DNA of 64,000 nucleotides from Streptomyces kurssanovii. Its GTDB lineage: Bacteria > Actinomycetota > Actinomycetes > Streptomycetales > Streptomycetaceae. Every line of letters starts with the position of its first letter. Within the stretch, counting starts at the first letter, position 1. A program made the position numbers and the translations under genes. Shown piece after piece: positions 25,591 through 33,462 of the stretch. The DNA lies in contig NZ_BMTN01000005.1 of NCBI RefSeq assembly GCF_014649695.1, forward strand, positions 248,001-312,000. The letters are read 5' to 3'. The notes under the pieces were generated by a model that saw only the letters and a program-made list of their open reading frames with translations, was not told the origin of the DNA and ran no database searches.

Positions 25591-27381
25591 GTGAGTGAGT
25601 TCTGCCGTGTGCGGGTGAGTTGTTGTGGGCTGTGGTGTGCGAGGTCTCGCGGGGCGGATGGGGGTTCGTTTGTCGAATGGGTGACCTTTGCGGGTCGTGG
25701 TCGTTGGGGTGGTGGCGGGTGTGTGTGGTCCGGTGCGGAGGGGGCGGACACTGTGGGTGGTCTGCGGGAGTTGGTGGTGCCGTTCGTGGTCACCGGACCT
25801 TCGGGTGTGGCAGTGCGTACCCGGCTGAAGGGCCTTACTCCGGGGGATGAGGGGGTGCTGCGGCTGGTGGGTGCGCATCTGGGGTCGCTGGCCTCGCGTG
25901 ATCTCAAGGCGCGGTGCATGGACGGGCTGGAGCACTCCGCCGGGTCGTGGGCGGCCCGGAAGCGGGAGTTGACGGGCGGATCGTCGTCGCGGTGGGCGGG
26001 GTCGATCACGAAGGCCACGCACGATCAGTGGGCGCTGGCCCGGCGTGGGCAGGCCGCACACGTGAAATCTCTCGAGGCCGGTGTCGCGACGATCCGGCAC
26101 CGGCTGTCGCTGCCAGTCGGAGCGAAGGGCACGAAGGCGGCCCCGGGCGGCTACCGCTCGCGGCGTGAGTGGCATGCCAAGGCCCGGCGCCTGCGGGTGC
26201 TTGAGGACCGGCTCGAGAAGGTGCGGGCCGATCATGCGGCCGGTGTTGTGCGCGTGGTGCGGGGCGGCAAGCGGCTGGCCCGGGCAAGGCACAACCTCGC
26301 CGACGCCGGGCTGACCGCAGCCGAGTGGCGCCGACGCTGGGAAACCGAGCGCTGGTTCCTTACGGCGGACGGCGAGTCGGGGAAGAGGTTCGGCAACGAG
26401 ACGATCCGCATCACCCCCGAAGGTGAGGTGTCGATCAAGCTCCCGGCACCGCTGGCGTATCTGGCGAACGCTGCACACGGCCGGTACGTACTCGTCGCGC
26501 AGGTCTCCTTCGCGCACCGGGGCTCCGAGTGGGCGGACCGGGTGGCAGCGAACCGGGCCGTGGCCTACCGCATCCACCACGACACCGGGCGCGACCGCTG
26601 GTACGTGACCGCCTCGTGGCAGATCGCGGCCGCGCCGACCGTTCCGCTCGAAGCCGCCCTCGCCCACGGTGTGATCGGCGTCGACATGAATGCCGACCAC
26701 CTCGCCGCCTGGCGCCTGGACACCCACGGCAACCCCATCGGCAACCCGCGCCGGCTCTTCTACATCCTCACCGGCAGCGCCCCCCACCGCGACGCCCAAG
26801 TACGGCACGCCCTCACCCGACTCCTGCACTGGGCCCGGTCCTGCGGCGTGAAAGCGATCGCGGTCGAGGACCTCGACTTCCAGGCCGAGAAGACCAGGGA
26901 GAAGCACGGCCGCAGGCGCCGGTTCCGGCAGCTCATCTCCGGCATGCCCACCGGCCGGCTCCGCGCCCGCCTGACCTCCATGGCCGACGCCACCGGCATC
27001 ACCATCATCGCCGTCGACCCCGCCTACACCAGCAGATGGGGCGCCCAGCACTGGCAGAAACCCCTCACCCACACCACCCGAAAGACCAGCCGGCACGATG
27101 CCGCGAGCATCGCGATCGGCAGACGCGCCCAAGGGCACCCGATCCGGCGACGGACGACACCGCCCCGTGCACACCAGAGCGATGTGCACGGGCATCGGAC
27201 CGTCCAGGCCGACCCGGGCACCCTCGGGCGCGAGGAAACCCGCCCCCGCATCCCCGGACCACGCACACGATGCGCGCCCCCGGACGCGGAGCGAACGCGG
27301 GCAACCAGTGCGTCCAAAACCGTTCGGGACGCGCCAGTCGCACAGGTCTGGGTCCAAAACTCACTCCTGCTCACTGAATAG
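25591..27381 (+). CDS. TnpB-like RuvC nuclease (IS200/IS605 accessory family)
   Basis: Up to 596 residues from the first start; the true start may lie as late as 25681-25774, since the N-terminal 30-60 residues look non-coding and no ribosome site is visible. The RuvC triad is intact: Asp365 in VIGVDMNADH, Glu426 in AIAVEDLDFQ, Asp503 in SRHDAASIAIGRRA. The four-cysteine zinc ribbon that TnpB usually has between the second and third motifs is absent. The C-terminal 75 residues are Arg/Pro-rich and may be mainly RNA-coding sequence. Related TnpB proteins are RNA-guided nucleases. No TnpA transposase is nearby. It lies between the sortase and nucleoside hydrolase genes. Confidence 0.8.
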   Translation: MSEFCRVRVSCCGLWCARSRGADGGSFVEWVTFAGRGRWGGGGCVWSGAEGADTVGGLRELVVPFVVTGPSGVAVRTRLKGLTPGDEGVLRLVGAHLGSLASRDLKARCMDGLEHSAGSWAARKRELTGGSSSRWAGSITKATHDQWALARRGQAAHVKSLEAGVATIRHRLSLPVGAKGTKAAPGGYRSRREWHAKARRLRVLEDRLEKVRADHAAGVVRVVRGGKRLARARHNLADAGLTAAEWRRRWETERWFLTADGESGKRFGNETIRITPEGEVSIKLPAPLAYLANAAHGRYVLVAQVSFAHRGSEWADRVAANRAVAYRIHHDTGRDRWYVTASWQIAAAPTVPLEAALAHGVIGVDMNADHLAAWRLDTHGNPIGNPRRLFYILTGSAPHRDAQVRHALTRLLHWARSCGVKAIAVEDLDFQAEKTREKHGRRRRFRQLISGMPTGRLRARLTSMADATGITIIAVDPAYTSRWGAQHWQKPLTHTTRKTSRHDAASIAIGRRAQGHPIRRRTTPPRAHQSDVHGHRTVQADPGTLGREETRPRIPGPRTRCAPPDAERTRATSASKTVRDAPVAQVWVQNSLLLTE

Positions 27382-27465
27382 GAACGGTAGTGGCGACGTC
27401 ATTCACGGTCGGCCCGTTCGCGCCACCCCACCACCTGAAGCAGCGGCATCCGGGGGATGCTGTGG
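27300..27465 (+). ncRNA. candidate omega RNA overlapping the TnpB-like gene end
   Basis: TnpB guide RNAs usually span the 3' end of the gene and the element's right end. Here three stems follow one another: GCGTCC / GGACGC (27310-27332, inside the reading frame), GTGGCG / CGCCAC (27390-27426) and CAGC..CATCC / GGATGCTG (27441-27462). No guide boundary can be fixed from one sequence. Confidence 0.3.
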
Positions 27466-27563
27466 CCCCGACGAGTGACCCGGGCGGAGTGTCGAGCCTT
27501 GGCACGACAGGCGGTGCCCCGACCCTCCCTGTCTGATCGTCAGGTTCCGGCCGCTGTGGACGG

Positions 27564-28502
27564 TCACGGCACGCGCCGGCCGAGTGTCTCGACCGCCGCG
27601 ATCACCCGGTCCCAGAACTTCTCCACGTCCAGGTCGACCGCGACGAGTGCGTTGACGGGCCGGTCGAGGTACTTGTGCAGGTCCACGACGGTCGCACCAC
27701 GCGTGTACCGCCCGTGCAGCTCGACGGCCACGTTCGCCTCGACGCACCGCACGATGTCCGGGTCGATGACGCGGGCCACGGCGACCGGATCGTGCAACGG
27801 AGGCGCGGCGAACCCCCACAGCCGACGGTAGGCCGAGCCGAAGAACGTCATCAACTCCACGCAGAGGCGGGCCAGTGGGGTGTCGAGACGCTCCAGCCGG
27901 GCCAGCACCTCCGCCGTGGCGAGCGCCTGGTGCGTGACGTCGAGACCGCACATGGTGACCGGAAGACCGCTGCCGAAGACGATGTCGGCTGCTTCGGGGT
28001 CGACAAGAATGTTGAACTCGGCCGCCGGCGTGGTGTTCCCGAGCCCGATGGAGCCGCCCATCAGCACGATCTCCCGGATGTGCCGGGCACTGTCCGGATG
28101 ACGGGTCAGCAAGAGCGCCACGTTGGTCAGCGGACCGGTCGGGACGAGGGTGACCGGCTCGGGATGCGCGGAGAGGACCTTGTGCATGAGGTCGACCGCG
28201 TGTTCCGGCACCACTTCCACCGCCGGTGCCGGGAACCGCGGCCCGTCCAGCCCCGACTCGCCGTGGACGTCTCCCCCGACCCTGAGGGGCTGGACGAGCG
28301 GGCGCGCGCAGCCGGCCGCGACGGGGACACCGGTGATCCCTGCGACGGTGCAGACCCGGCGGGCGTTGAGGGTCGTCTTCTCCAGAGTCTGGTTCCCGGC
28401 GACCGTGGTGATCGCCAGCAGTTCGACCGCGGGGTCGCCGGCGGCCAGCATGAGGGCCAGGGCGTCGTCATGTCCGGGATCGCAGTCGATGATGACGGGC
28501 AC
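27564..28502 (-). CDS. nucleoside hydrolase (inosine-uridine preferring family)
   Basis: 312 residues. Cleaves the N-glycosidic bond of ribonucleosides, releasing base and ribose, for salvage. The calcium-binding N-terminus IIDCDPGHDDALAL is diagnostic; also present are PTGPLTNVALLL, IVLMGGS, EFNILVDPEAA and the catalytic His in LHDPVAVA. Of two close GTG codons, the inner (28502) has the better spacing to GGAG (8 bases). The gene follows the repeat protein gene on the same strand but is separated by a strong terminator. The TnpB-like element lies just beyond its 3' end. Confidence 0.92.
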   Translation of the reverse strand: MPVIIDCDPGHDDALALMLAAGDPAVELLAITTVAGNQTLEKTTLNARRVCTVAGITGVPVAAGCARPLVQPLRVGGDVHGESGLDGPRFPAPAVEVVPEHAVDLMHKVLSAHPEPVTLVPTGPLTNVALLLTRHPDSARHIREIVLMGGSIGLGNTTPAAEFNILVDPEAADIVFGSGLPVTMCGLDVTHQALATAEVLARLERLDTPLARLCVELMTFFGSAYRRLWGFAAPPLHDPVAVARVIDPDIVRCVEANVAVELHGRYTRGATVVDLHKYLDRPVNALVAVDLDVEKFWDRVIAAVETLGRRVP

Positions 28503-28531
28503 GGGCACGGCTCCACCTTGCTGTCGAAAAG

Positions 28532-28563
28532 GCGGCCGCTGCCCCGACGGGGGCAGCGGCCGC
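28532..28563 (-). terminator. intrinsic terminator after the repeat protein gene
   Basis: Perfect 14-base arms GCGGCCGCTGCCCC / GGGGCAGCGGCCGC with a 4-base loop, followed on the minus strand by CTTTTC. Confidence 0.85.
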
Positions 28564-28587
28564 ACATGTCACCGCGAGCGGATCCGG

Positions 28588-29391
28588 TCAGGCCGCGGGC
28601 GCACCGGCCTTGCGGCGCCGCAGCATGTAGGCACCGGCGCCGAGGCCGCCCAGCAGGAGCAGGCTGCCCGCCGCCATGCCGCTGCCGGAGGAGGCCAGGC
28701 CACCGCCGCCGGTGTGCATGCCGCCGTTGGGCTTCTCGCCCTTCCAGCTCTCGGACTTCTCGTGGTCACCCTTCTCGGACTTTTCCTTGTCCTTGTCCCA
28801 CTCGTCGTTGGTCAGAGTGGCGAGGGCGCCACCGCCGGTGTGCACACCACCGTGCGGCTTGTCGCCCTTGTCGTAGCCCTTGTCGCCCTTGTCGCCCTTG
28901 TCGTAGTCTTTCTCCCCCTTGTCGCCCTTGTCGTAGTCCTTCTCCTCGGACTTGTCCTCGCCCTCGTCCTTGGACTTGTCCTCGTCCTTGCCCTCGGACT
29001 TGTCCCACTCGTCGTTGGTGAGGGTCGCGAGGGCGCCACCGCCGGTGTGCACACCACCGTGCGGCTTGTCGCCCTTGTCGTGGTCCTTGTCCTTGTCCTT
29101 GTCCCAGTGGTCGTTCCCGACCGAGGCGAGGGCACCGCCGCCGGCGTGCACACCACCGTGCGGCTTGTCGCCCTTGTCGTAGTCCTTGTCGTCCTTGTCG
29201 CCCTTGTCGTAGTCCTTCTCCTCGGACTTGTCCTTGTCCTCGTCCTTGTCGGACTTCCAGCTGTGCTCGCTGCTGTACGACGAGTCGTCCTTGTCCGAGT
29301 CGGCGACGGCCAGGGCGTAGGCCCCGGGCCCGGCGATGGCGAGAGCGGCCGTGGCTGTGGCCGAGGCAATGAGAATGCGGGCAGAGCGCAT
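28588..29391 (-). CDS. secreted Asp/Lys-rich repeat protein with sorting-like tail
   Basis: 267 residues. Signal peptide (about residues 1-32), then a very hydrophilic body of DKGDK-type runs containing three copies of PHGGVH(T/A)GGGALA (two followed by TLTNDEWDK, one by SVGNDHWDK) and a fourth derived copy NGGMHTGGGGLASSGSG. The end is arranged like a cell-wall sorting signal: LASSG, a hydrophobic stretch AAGSLLLLGGLGAGAYML, then RRRK. LASSG differs from the LAxTG motif of Streptomyces class E sortases at the Thr. AAGGA precedes the ATG. Probably wall-linked or membrane-anchored; function unknown, a charged adhesive or hydration role is a guess. Confidence 0.75.
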   Translation of the reverse strand: MRSARILIASATATAALAIAGPGAYALAVADSDKDDSSYSSEHSWKSDKDEDKDKSEEKDYDKGDKDDKDYDKGDKPHGGVHAGGGALASVGNDHWDKDKDKDHDKGDKPHGGVHTGGGALATLTNDEWDKSEGKDEDKSKDEGEDKSEEKDYDKGDKGEKDYDKGDKGDKGYDKGDKPHGGVHTGGGALATLTNDEWDKDKEKSEKGDHEKSESWKGEKPNGGMHTGGGGLASSGSGMAAGSLLLLGGLGAGAYMLRRRKAGAPAA

Positions 29392-29734
29392 TGCGAGGTC
29401 CTTTCGTCGCGGCTGCGTCAGCTGACAGTCCGTCGGCTCGTCGGTCCACAGCGGCGACATGCACAACCGTCAAGGCGATGCGTCGTCCTCACCACTCGGG
29501 TTGGTGCTTGCGTGTACGGGTGTCGCTCGTTCGGTTCTATGACCGGCCGGACGCGCGGACGCCGGCGGCGGGCAGCCGGCCGTATCGCGGGGGCGGCGGA
29601 GGAGGTCCCGCGGACAGCCGTCCACACCGGCTCAAGGCAGGTCCGCGGCGGCCGGTCGGCTGCCGTCCGCGGTTTGCGCCCAGGGACGCATACCCACTGA
29701 TCAGGGGGTACTCGGCGGTGAGGAGGTGACTGCG
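29392..29734. other. 343-base gap, divergent promoter region
   Basis: No gene seen. Contains 5' regions of the repeat protein gene and of the small basic protein gene, with a SigB-type promoter at 29688-29711. Confidence 0.55.
29688..29711 (+). promoter_or_regulatory. candidate SigB/SigH-type promoter, exact consensus
   Basis: GCAT-N14-GGGTAC, exact match to GNNT-N14-16-GGGTAC, 23 bases upstream of the ATG at 29735. Confidence 0.6.
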
Positions 29735-29929
29735 ATGCCCGAGCCAGGCAGCAAGAAGTACGACAAGCGGCGTGCCCGTCTGAGGAAGGACGCCGAGAGT
29801 CAAGGCCTCTCCGGCCAAGAGGCCAACGAGGACGCCAACGCCACTCTCCAGCAGGATCCGGAGTACCGGTCCCGCGGTCCGCGCACCGAGCGGGGCCAGG
29901 GCCCGATGGGCGAACGCCACGAGCGGTGA
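29735..29929 (+). CDS. small highly charged protein, probable stress protein
   Basis: 64 residues, no hydrophobic core; Arg, Lys, Glu and Gln make up most of it, and KKYDKRRARLRKDAESQG is strongly basic. GAGGAGG lies about 8 bases before the ATG and an exact stress-type promoter just upstream. The helix-then-disordered composition recalls small plasmid-stabilisation-like or KGG-type stress proteins, but no family is recognised with confidence. Confidence 0.6.
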   Translation: MPEPGSKKYDKRRARLRKDAESQGLSGQEANEDANATLQQDPEYRSRGPRTERGQGPMGERHER

Positions 29930-30046
29930 CGGCTCGCACGGGCTTTCCACCGTGCCACGGAAGGAGCAGGGCCGGCCGGCATCACCCGGGCCGGCTCTGC
30001 TCGCGTGCGGCCGCCCTGCCGGACCTTCGGACGAGGCGACGCCCGC

Positions 30047-30072
30047 GTTTGTCACCCAGCGAAATCGGCTAC
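30047..30072 (+). promoter_or_regulatory. candidate SigB/SigH-type promoter (one mismatch)
   Basis: GTTT-N16-GGCTAC, 32 bases upstream of the DUF3140 start; one base from GGGTAC. Confidence 0.4.
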
Positions 30073-30104
30073 CCGGCCGATCAGGAAGAGCCGAGGAGGA
30101 TGTC

Positions 30105-30440
30105 ATGGCAGTGTCCGAGGTCAGCACCGAGCTGTGGGACGAGTTCCACACGGTGGTCAACATGACCTCCCGCGAACTCCAGGAGTGGCTGAGCGTCGAA
30201 GCAGCGGGTGAGCAGACAGAAGAGCTCCCCGATCAGGCCGGCCCGCCCACGGGCCGCAAGGTCCTCGAGATCCTGGGCAAGCGCCGCACCGACCTCACCG
30301 CGGACGACGCACGCGTCATGCAGAGGGTCTGTGACGTCGTCCGGGCGCAGCGCAATGCCGAGATGGACCCGAAGGCGGGTGACGCCAACTGGCGGCACAG
30401 TCTGATGAACATCGGCCACGATCCGCTCAAGCCCGAGTGA
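30105..30440 (+). CDS. DUF3140 family protein
   Basis: 111 residues. ELWDEFHTVVNMTSRELQEW at the N-terminus and the C-terminal RNAEMDPKAGDANWRHSLMN (WRHSLMNIGHDP) match the DUF3140 pattern of small helical cytosolic proteins, often encoded with stress genes. GAGGAGG lies 6 bases before the ATG, and a stress-type promoter motif lies upstream. No molecular function is known for the family. Confidence 0.82.
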   Translation: MAVSEVSTELWDEFHTVVNMTSRELQEWLSVEAAGEQTEELPDQAGPPTGRKVLEILGKRRTDLTADDARVMQRVCDVVRAQRNAEMDPKAGDANWRHSLMNIGHDPLKPE

Positions 30441-30999
30441 GGCGTGGCCCGAGTGGGACGTGGTTGCTGACGCGGTCGCAGCTCAGACCGGAGAACCGCG
30501 CGCCGTACGGCCCCTCGGCCCTGCGGCGCGCCTGCCGTCTGTCGTTCGTCGCCGCGACCGGCGGCTCACTCGTTCGTGGTCGCCGTGTTCGTGCCGGCAG
30601 TGGTGGCGGAACCGGTGCCTGCGGACTCCCCCACCGACGGCGTGCCATACGACGGCCTTCATGGGGGCTCCTCGGTGCGGGGTCGGATCGCACGTGATCG
30701 GACGGACCACCGGCCGGGTGCCCGGGCGCCCATCGGCGAAACGGGGCAGCACAGGCGTGCTGCGGGGGGGCCGGGCGGCCGGGCGACATGTCTGTGTGGG
30801 CGGCGAACATCCGGGAACCCGTCACGGCGCACGGTCCTGGCCGGGCAGCCCGCCGGACGGGTCCGGCCGGCCCACGTGACCTTCCGGGGGCGTGGGTGGC
30901 GTCGGCGCCGTCACACGCTGTTCCGGCGGGCCGGGCGGCGACGGGCACCGGAGAACGCCCGCACGGAACCGAGAACCCGACGATCCGCAGGAGCCTCTG
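30441..30999. other. 559-base gap with one gene-start remnant
   Basis: No intact gene. The minus strand carries a ribosome site and ten codons of an alcohol dehydrogenase start (separate entry). The remainder shows no supported coding sequence. Confidence 0.5.
30620..30662 (-). pseudogene. 5' remnant of a zinc-dependent alcohol dehydrogenase gene
   Basis: GAGGAG, 5 bases, then ATG and MKAVVWHAVGG, which matches the typical start MKAVVWHGVGD of Streptomyces zinc-dependent alcohol dehydrogenases. After about ten codons the frame turns into low-quality Arg/His-rich sequence, and no GROES-like or Rossmann segments follow. It reads as a deletion remnant; chance similarity over ten residues cannot be excluded. 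Confidence 0.4.
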
Positions 31000-31365
31000 A
31001 TGGCCGACGAGAAGAAGTCCGACACGCAGACACCACGGCATGACGCGCTGCCCCTCCCCGACTACGACCATCTGCCGACGGAGGCCCTTCAGCAGCGCAT
31101 CCGCACACTGGGGCGAGAGGACCTCCAGCAGGTGCTGGCCTACGAGGAGGCCCACGCGAACCGGCTTCCCATCGTGCGGGCGATGCGGGTCCGGCTGCAG
31201 GAACTGGACGCCGGCGCCACGCCGTCGGGCGGCGCTCCGGGCGGCATCGCGCCGGAGCAGGCACCGGGGGCGGCCGGCGGTTCGGCGGTCTCCCCGCAGA
31301 CCGCGGGGCCGCCTGTGAACCCTCCGTCGCACGGCACCCCGCAGAACCCGGCGCAGCCCCGCTGA
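31000..31365 (+). CDS. small conserved protein, DUF8129-like
   Basis: 121 residues. The conserved N-terminal part LPDYDHLPTEALQQRIRTLG and LQQVLAYEEAHANRLPIV forms a predicted helical domain that I match to a small actinobacterial family (DUF8129-like), followed by a Pro/Gly/Ala-rich disordered tail of about 50 residues. AGGAG precedes the ATG by 7 bases. A strong terminator follows. Function unknown. Confidence 0.65.
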   Translation: MADEKKSDTQTPRHDALPLPDYDHLPTEALQQRIRTLGREDLQQVLAYEEAHANRLPIVRAMRVRLQELDAGATPSGGAPGGIAPEQAPGAAGGSAVSPQTAGPPVNPPSHGTPQNPAQPR

Positions 31366-31372
31366 GACGGCC

Positions 31373-31412
31373 GGACCGGGGGACCTCGTCACCGGACGAG
31401 GTCCCCCGGTCC
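31373..31412. terminator. very strong hairpin terminator
   Basis: Perfect 18-base arms GGACCGGGGGACCTCGTC / GACGAGGTCCCCCGGTCC with ACCG loop, between the convergent DUF8129-like and ChaB genes. Confidence 0.9.
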
Positions 31413-31468
31413 GTGCTCCCCTGTCCGTGCCTCCGGCACGTGGCGTCGCCGTGTGCGCGGCGCGACGC

Positions 31469-31873
31469 TCAGCCGGAGCGGGCGCGACGCGTGCTCGAAC
31501 GATTCGCCTTCTGAACCGCCTCGAGCAGCTCGGACTTCGTCATGTGGGAACGCCCCCCGATGTCGAGCCGCTTGGCGAGGTCGTACAGGTGCTGCTTCGA
31601 GGCCTGCTCGTCGACGCCTTCGCCGCTGGGGGCCGGCTGCTGCCTGGGCGTGGCGGCCCGTGGGTCCGAGGGGCCCTTGCGCCCCTTCTCCTTGCGTTCC
31701 CAGTGGTCGGCGACCTTCTCGTACTTGTGCTTCAGGGCGCTGAACGCGACGCGGTGCGCCCGCTCCCCTTCGCCGTACTGCTCGACCGCTGAATCATGTG
31801 CCTTGATCCAGGTGCGCTGAGCGTCCTTGGGAGAGCGTTCCAACGTGGACGGAAGCTCTTCGCGTCCTGGCAT
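31469..31873 (-). CDS. chaB: ChaB family protein with C-terminal Rho-N/SAP-like helix pair
   Basis: 134 residues. The ChaB domain (about 1-60) is clear: LPSTLERSPKDAQRTWIKAH, then ALKHKYEKVADHWE. A disordered linker follows, then a C-terminal Rho-N-like segment LYDLAKRLDIGGRSHMTKSE with LLEAVQKANRS, a probable nucleic-acid-binding fold. The ATG at 31873 is 8 bases from AGGAGG; an ATG two codons earlier is too close. ChaB was named as a cation transport regulator but its role is unsettled. A SigB-like promoter lies upstream, in keeping with the stress cluster. Confidence 0.88.
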   Translation of the reverse strand: MPGREELPSTLERSPKDAQRTWIKAHDSAVEQYGEGERAHRVAFSALKHKYEKVADHWERKEKGRKGPSDPRAATPRQQPAPSGEGVDEQASKQHLYDLAKRLDIGGRSHMTKSELLEAVQKANRSSTRRARSG

Positions 31874-31904
31874 GGCCATCACCTCCTGGTGCCGTGTACG
31901 ACGC

Positions 31905-31929
31905 GTTCCCAGCTCTTACGGGACGAAAC
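31905..31929 (-). promoter_or_regulatory. candidate SigB/SigH-type promoter (one mismatch)
   Basis: On the minus strand GTTT-N15-GGGAAC, one base from GGGTAC, 32 bases upstream of the ChaB start. Confidence 0.4.
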
Positions 31930-32047
31930 GGTCGCGCGTCGGCGCGGCATGGCCGCTGCACGTCAGATCGGCGCAAGTACGCGCCCCTGAACGGGACTTC
32001 GGCGCGGCAGGGAACCGGTCTGTGGCTCCCTGCCGGCGGACGCGGTG

Positions 32048-33379
32048 TCAGTGGAGCTCGCCGTCGAGCCACTGAAGCACCTCGGGCGTCACGGGGTCGG
32101 AGATGTCCGCGAACCCGTCGTGCTTCTCCAGGTACTTCTTGACGTATGGGCAGACAGGCACGATGCGCTTGCGCGCGGCCCGGACGTCGTTCAGCGCGTC
32201 GTGCACGAGCCGGGAGGCCAGCCCCTGTCCGGAGAACGCTTCGTCGATCTTGGTGTGGTAGAAGACCCGCTGGTCGCCGCGGTCGCGGTAGGCCGTGAAA
32301 CCGGCGATGCCGCCGTCGACCTGGATCTCGTAGCGGTGCTCCGCCGGAACATGGCGGACGGTGGGCGCGGCGGTTTGATCTGTCATGGTGTTTCCTTCGG
32401 CCGGCGGGGCGGGGTTCTTCCGGGGGGAGATGATCGCGTTGGGGAGTGCGGGGGCCGGGAGGCGGTGTCCGTCGTAGCCCTCGACCCGGCCGAAGCGGCC
32501 CGACTCGTTCTGCCACTCCTCGCGGGCCCGGACGATGTCGTCGTGGGTGCGGCCGATGAAGTTCCACCACATGACGATCTCCTCGGGGAACGGCGGCCCG
32601 CCCAGCAGCATCAGCCGCGCCGGCCCGGATGCCTCGTTCGTGAGGGTGAGCGTGCTCTGGCCAGGGCCGGCGTAGCCGAGCTCGGTGGGCCGCAGAGTCG
32701 TCCCTTCCATGCGGACGTCGCCGGCGTCGACGAGAACGCCGTGCTCGAAGTCCGGGTCGATGCCGAGGGTCACGGTGGCGCCCGGTGCCACGGACAGTTC
32801 GGCCCCGAGCAGGGGCGTGAAGGTGGGCACCGGGGACGTGACGCCGGCGAGCGACCCCAGGAAGACGCGGGCCTCGCCGCCGTCGAGCGGAACGGGGTCC
32901 GGGACGTGGTGCCGGAAGTCCCGCTCGGCGTCCCGGTGCCGCTCGGGCAGTGCCACCCACAGCTGGACGCCGTGCAACCGCGTGGTCCCGGGCGTCGACA
33001 CCTCCGAGTGGCTGATCCCGTATCCGCCTGTCATGAGGTTCAGCTCGCCCGGCCGTACGAAGGCGTGACTGCCCAGGCTGTCGCGGTGCTCGATCTCACC
33101 GGTGAAGAGCCAGCTCACCGTCTGGAGACCGGTGTGCGGATGTGGAGCGACGTCCATGCCGCCGGTCTCGGCGACGTCGTCAGGGCCGTAGTGGTCGGCG
33201 AAGCACCACGCACCGATGAGCGTGCGGGCCCGCTGGGGCAGGGTGCGCCGTACCGTCATCGCGCGTGGGCCGCCGAGCGGGACACTCCGCGCGGTGAGGA
33301 CGTCGATGTCAGGTCGGGACGCGCTGTCCGCCCGGGCTCCACAGGCCAACTCGGCAGGGCGCACTTCCGTATTGCTCAC
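32048..33379 (-). CDS. pirin fused in frame to a GNAT-type acetyltransferase domain
   Basis: 443 residues. Residues 1-325 are a complete pirin with both cupin domains: metal-binding HPHTGLQTVSWLF and GYGISHSEVS, and the second half with MWWNFIGRTHDDI. Residues about 333-443 are a small N-acetyltransferase-like domain of the NATD1/YjdJ type (GGIAGFTAYRDRG, EAFSGQGLASRLVHDAL, CPYVKKYLEKH). No stop separates them, but an ATG at 32386 (MTDQTAAP) has AAGGAA 5 bases upstream, so a free acetyltransferase may also be made. Start is GTG at 33379 with GGGAG 8 bases upstream. Divergent from an AhpD-like gene. Confidence 0.85.
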   Translation of the reverse strand: MSNTEVRPAELACGARADSASRPDIDVLTARSVPLGGPRAMTVRRTLPQRARTLIGAWCFADHYGPDDVAETGGMDVAPHPHTGLQTVSWLFTGEIEHRDSLGSHAFVRPGELNLMTGGYGISHSEVSTPGTTRLHGVQLWVALPERHRDAERDFRHHVPDPVPLDGGEARVFLGSLAGVTSPVPTFTPLLGAELSVAPGATVTLGIDPDFEHGVLVDAGDVRMEGTTLRPTELGYAGPGQSTLTLTNEASGPARLMLLGGPPFPEEIVMWWNFIGRTHDDIVRAREEWQNESGRFGRVEGYDGHRLPAPALPNAIISPRKNPAPPAEGNTMTDQTAAPTVRHVPAEHRYEIQVDGGIAGFTAYRDRGDQRVFYHTKIDEAFSGQGLASRLVHDALNDVRAARKRIVPVCPYVKKYLEKHDGFADISDPVTPEVLQWLDGELH

Positions 33380-33462
33380 CGCGAGTCTCCCTAGAAAGTT
33401 TCGTTTTCAACATCCATCATGATAGGACGGCCGGCGAGAGATCGCTCGACCAAGGAGTGCAC

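Noticed and set aside
28675-29182. Long Leu/Val/Ser-rich reading frames on the plus strand
   Set aside because: They are exact antisense of the Asp/Lys-rich repeat gene (GTC/CTT codons opposite GAC/AAG) with no ribosome site; the low complexity is inherited from the repeats.
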